From Sphingobium sp. (GTDB taxonomy: Bacteria; Pseudomonadota; Alphaproteobacteria; Sphingomonadales; Sphingomonadaceae): a stretch of DNA of 15,852 nucleotides. Positions 13,844 through 15,852 of this stretch are shown here, piece after piece. The translations under genes were made by a program, and so were the position numbers. Below the pieces are notes generated by a model. The model did no database searches. It saw only the letters and a list, made by a program, of their open reading frames with translations, and was not told the DNA's origin. How positions within the stretch are numbered: position 1 is the stretch's first letter; every line of letters begins with the position of its first letter. The DNA lies in assembly GCA_030148625.1 (NCBI GenBank), contig JASBTC010000395.1, positions 1 to 15,852 on the forward strand. Reading direction: 5' to 3'.

Positions 13844-14296
13844 ATGCGTAGCGCGTTCCTCATTGCCGTCGCCCTGACCGCCCTTGGCGGCGCGACGGCT
13901 GCGGTGCCTGCGCACGCGCAGGACCAGCGCGTGATCGTCGTTTATGGCGACGATCCCTGTCCTGTCGCGAAGGAAGGCGAGGAAATCATCGTCTGCCCCC
14001 GGCGGCCGGAAAGCGAGCGCTACCGCGTGCCCAAGCGCTTCCGCGAACAGGAAGTCGCGCCGGGCAACGCCAATGAGAGCTGGGCGGTCAGATCGGAAGC
14101 GCTCAATGAGGCATCGCCGACCGGAATCAGCAAATGCTCGGTGGTTGGGCCCGCGGGCTGGACGGGATGCTATGCCCAGTTCCTGCGTGAAGCCCAGGCC
14201 GATCGCCGCGCCCAGCGCGCGGCCAACAATGCGATCCCGAGTGCAAATGATCGCCCGTTGAGCGATGTGGATCAAGACGAGGACGACGAACAATGA
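13844..14296 (+). CDS. Small secreted four-cysteine protein, paralog 1 (unknown function)
   Basis: I do not recognise a named family. The 150-aa product has a signal peptide (1-25, ending PAHAQ), so it should be periplasmic or secreted. The mature part begins with VIVVYGDDPCP, followed by EIIVCPRRPESERYRVPKRFRE, a central W80 and a GISKC...GWTGC segment. Cysteines are C39, C51, C98 and C109, likely forming two disulfides. The tail from 113 is helical and charged, ending in a very acidic stretch (DVDQDEDDEQ). ATG 13844 has AAGGA 8 bases upstream. The gene follows the COQ7 gene after 51 bp, and its stop overlaps the next gene's start as ATGA. The next gene encodes a diverged copy of the same protein. 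The upstream dsbB would be a natural supplier of disulfides, but that is conjecture. Confidence 0.8.
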   Translation: MRSAFLIAVALTALGGATAAVPAHAQDQRVIVVYGDDPCPVAKEGEEIIVCPRRPESERYRVPKRFREQEVAPGNANESWAVRSEALNEASPTGISKCSVVGPAGWTGCYAQFLREAQADRRAQRAANNAIPSANDRPLSDVDQDEDDEQ

Positions 14297-14814
14297 CGAT
14301 GCGCATCCTGGCCCCGATACTGATCCTCGCTCTCGCGCCCGCCGCCGCGCACGCCCAGGCCGTGCCCGATCCGGACAATGAGAAAATCAACCAGGTCATC
14401 GTCTATGGCGATCAGCCCTGTCCCAAGGGCAATGCCGACGAAATCGTGATCTGCGAGCGCCGGACCGATCCCTATCGCATTCCCAAACCGTTGCGCAGCA
14501 ATCCCAATGCGCCCGAGAACGCCGCCTGGGGCGCGCGTGCCCAGTCGCTCGAATATGTCGGACGCAACGGCATCGGCAGCTGCACGCCCACCGGTTCGGG
14601 CGGCACCAGCGGCTGTTTCAACCAGCTCGTCCGTCAGGCGCGGGCCGAGCGTGCACAAGGCGACGGCACCAACTGGGTCGCGCTGGTCGAGGAAGCCCGC
14701 GAGGCGCGAGTCGGCCGGATCGATGCCGATTCGGAAGCGATCGAAGCGCGGGTGAAGGCCGAGGAAGCGGCGAAAGCCGCGCGCGACGCAGAGGCGGCGA
14801 AACAGCCGAAATAA
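14293..14814 (+). CDS. Small secreted four-cysteine protein, paralog 2 (unknown function)
   Basis: The 173-aa product has a signal peptide (1-22, ending AHAQA) and then the same layout as its upstream neighbour: QVIVYGDQPCP, EIVICERRTDPYRIPKPLR, a W79, GIGSC and TSGCFNQLVRQARAER. Cysteines C43, C54, C97 and C108 align with those of the first copy; the last pair has identical spacing of 11 residues. The C-terminal third (130-173) is an extra Ala/Glu/Arg-rich helix, probably coiled-coil, replacing the acidic tail of copy 1. ATG 14293 overlaps the previous stop by four bases; ATG 14299 is an alternative start. The pair looks like an old tandem duplication. Function unknown. Confidence 0.8.
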   Translation: MTMRILAPILILALAPAAAHAQAVPDPDNEKINQVIVYGDQPCPKGNADEIVICERRTDPYRIPKPLRSNPNAPENAAWGARAQSLEYVGRNGIGSCTPTGSGGTSGCFNQLVRQARAERAQGDGTNWVALVEEAREARVGRIDADSEAIEARVKAEEAAKAARDAEAAKQPK

Positions 14815-14818
14815 GGCC

Positions 14819-14991
14819 CTCTCCTCCCTATCGCGTAGCGATGGGGAGGGGGACCGCGCGACATGGTCGCGTGGTGGAGGGGAAGCGCCGCGACAGCGGC
14901 GGCTGAATCAATATTGGCGGATAGATCGCGTTTCCCCTCCACCAGCCTGCGGCTGGTCCCCCTCCCCATGCCTGCGGCATAGGGAGGAGAG
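14819..14991. repeat. 173-bp composite palindrome with side hairpins, between convergent genes
   Basis: Three blocks pair perfectly across the element: 14819-14831 with 14979-14991 (13 bp), 14841-14855 with 14955-14969 (15 bp), and 14873-14884 with 14932-14943 (12 bp). Between them lie small self-complementary hairpins: ATCGC-GTA-GCGAT (14830-14842) and CGCGAC-ATG-GTCGCG (14857-14871) on the left, CCAGCC-TGC-GGCTGG (14942-14956) and ATGCC-TGC-GGCAT (14968-14980) on the right. The centre has another stem, CGCCGC-GACA-GCGGCG (14886-14901). The element fills the gap between paralog 2 and the DUF885 gene and ends 2 bases before the latter's stop. It resembles the G/C-rich intergenic repeats common in sphingomonads; a bidirectional transcription stop is likely. 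Confidence 0.85.
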
Positions 14992-14993
14992 CG

Positions 14994-15852
14994 TCAGCCT
15001 CTCTTCTCCGCCGCGATCCAGTCTTCGATCTGCGCGTCGAGCACGTCGAGCGGTACCGCGCCCTGGCCGAGCACGGCATCGTGGAAGCGTCGCAGGTCGA
15101 ATTTCGGACCGAGCGCCTTTTCGGCACGGCCGCGCAGGTCGCGGATCTTGAGCTCGCCCAGCTTGTAGGCCAGCGCCTGGCCCGGCCAGGTGATGTAGCG
15201 ATTGACCTCGGCATCGATATTGGCGTCGGTCAGTGCGCTGTTGTCCTTCATGAAGGCGACGGCCTGATCCTTGCTCCAGCCCTTGGCATGGATGCCGGTG
15301 TCGACGACGAGACGGCACGCGCGCCACATCTCGTATGACAGCCGGCCCATATCCTTTTGCGGCGTGTCGTAGATGCCGGTCTCTATGCCCAGCCGCTCCG
15401 AATAGAGCCCCCAGCCCTCGGTGAAGGCGGTGAAGCCGTTGCCGTAGCGGCGCCACAGCGGGATATCGAGTTCCTGCTGGAGCGCGATCTGGTGATGATG
15501 GCCGGGCACCGCCTCATGGCTGGTCAGCGCCGGAATCTCCCAGAAGGGCCGCTGGTCGAGCTTGGACGTGTTGACATAATAGGTGCCCGAAATCCCCGTT
15601 ACCGGCGATCCGGCGCTGTAATAGGCGGTGGTGGTGCCCTCCGCCGTCTCGGCGGGGATCGGACGGATGCCATAGGGCAGCCGCGCGAGCTTTCCGAACA
15701 GGCCAGGCATCATGCCGTCGATGGTCTTGGCCATGCGCGCCGATTTTTCGAGCAGTTCTTCGGGCGTCTTCGCGAAATATTTCGGGTTGGTGCGCATATC
15801 GGCGATCATCGCCTCTCGGCTTGCAAAGCCGGCCTTTTTGGCCACTTGCTCC
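14994..15852 (-). CDS. DUF885 family peptidase-like protein (C-terminal part)
   Basis: The frame is open to the right edge of the window, giving about 286 residues that form the C-terminal half of a DUF885 protein; complete members are usually near 600 aa and carry a signal peptide. Codons before GTG 15845 remain open, so that GTG is not a real start. The zinc-metalloprotease-like motif HEAVPGHHHQ is at 15489-15518, followed some 24 residues later by EGWGLYSERLG, the other conserved block. Family members are predicted secreted or periplasmic metallopeptidases, largely uncharacterised in bacteria. The gene converges on the paralog pair across the composite palindrome. Confidence 0.9.
   Translation of the reverse strand, partial: EQVAKKAGFASREAMIADMRTNPKYFAKTPEELLEKSARMAKTIDGMMPGLFGKLARLPYGIRPIPAETAEGTTTAYYSAGSPVTGISGTYYVNTSKLDQRPFWEIPALTSHEAVPGHHHQIALQQELDIPLWRRYGNGFTAFTEGWGLYSERLGIETGIYDTPQKDMGRLSYEMWRACRLVVDTGIHAKGWSKDQAVAFMKDNSALTDANIDAEVNRYITWPGQALAYKLGELKIRDLRGRAEKALGPKFDLRRFHDAVLGQGAVPLDVLDAQIEDWIAAEKRG

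Noticed and set aside
14819..14991. Palindrome read as a CRISPR array, insertion sequence end or origin
   Set aside because: There are no regularly spaced repeats, no transposase gene, no target-site duplication I can see and no DnaA-box cluster; it fits an intergenic hairpin repeat between convergent genes.

Overview
The window reads as ordinary chromosomal DNA of a GC-rich alphaproteobacterium, most probably a sphingomonad (Sphingomonas or close kin). The basis is high GC with strong GC3 bias, the block proA-nadD-rsfS-rlmH-EnvC-ctpA, a bactofilin next to an M23 peptidase, a short COQ7-type ubiquinone hydroxylase beside dsbB, and G/C-rich intergenic palindromes. The genus is inferred, not proven. 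I see no rRNA, tRNA, CRISPR array, insertion sequence, phage gene or toxin-antitoxin pair, and no gene-free stretch over 300 bases.

Left part (1-4277). The window opens on the last codons of a membrane protein, followed by a secreted metal-dependent amidohydrolase and a PAP2 lipid phosphatase, all on +. Converging on these from the minus strand is an EVE-domain protein, then an M23 peptidase and a bactofilin. The bactofilin overlaps the peptidase by 50 nt at its start and the phosphatase by 26 nt at its end. The M23/bactofilin pair resembles known cell-shape modules in which a bactofilin scaffold positions a peptidoglycan hydrolase. The DNA in front of the M23 gene holds several dyads.

Middle part (4375-7168). 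An OsmC-type peroxide-detoxifying protein is divergent from the EVE gene and convergent with a minus-strand pair: a DUF3667 zinc-ribbon membrane protein followed by a Bcr/CflA-type MFS efflux transporter.

Right-centre (7248-12688) is a + strand run: proA (proline synthesis), nadD (NAD synthesis), rsfS (ribosome silencing), rlmH (23S rRNA methylation), an EnvC-like LytM factor with a degenerate active site, and a CtpA-type S41 protease. Three successive genes here use TTG or GTG starts, and a perfect 11-bp hairpin separates rsfS from rlmH.

Right end (12789-15852). dsbB and a COQ7-type hydroxylase overlap by four bases, linking disulfide formation to quinone synthesis. They are followed by two overlapping genes for small secreted proteins that are clearly diverged tandem copies of each other, each with four cysteines; I do not know their function. 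A 173-bp composite palindrome fills the gap to a convergent DUF885 peptidase-like gene that runs off the window.

I found no clearly novel multi-gene system. The best leads are the four-cysteine paralog pair, the modular palindrome whose side hairpins differ in sequence but stay self-complementary, and the tightly overlapped bactofilin/M23 locus.
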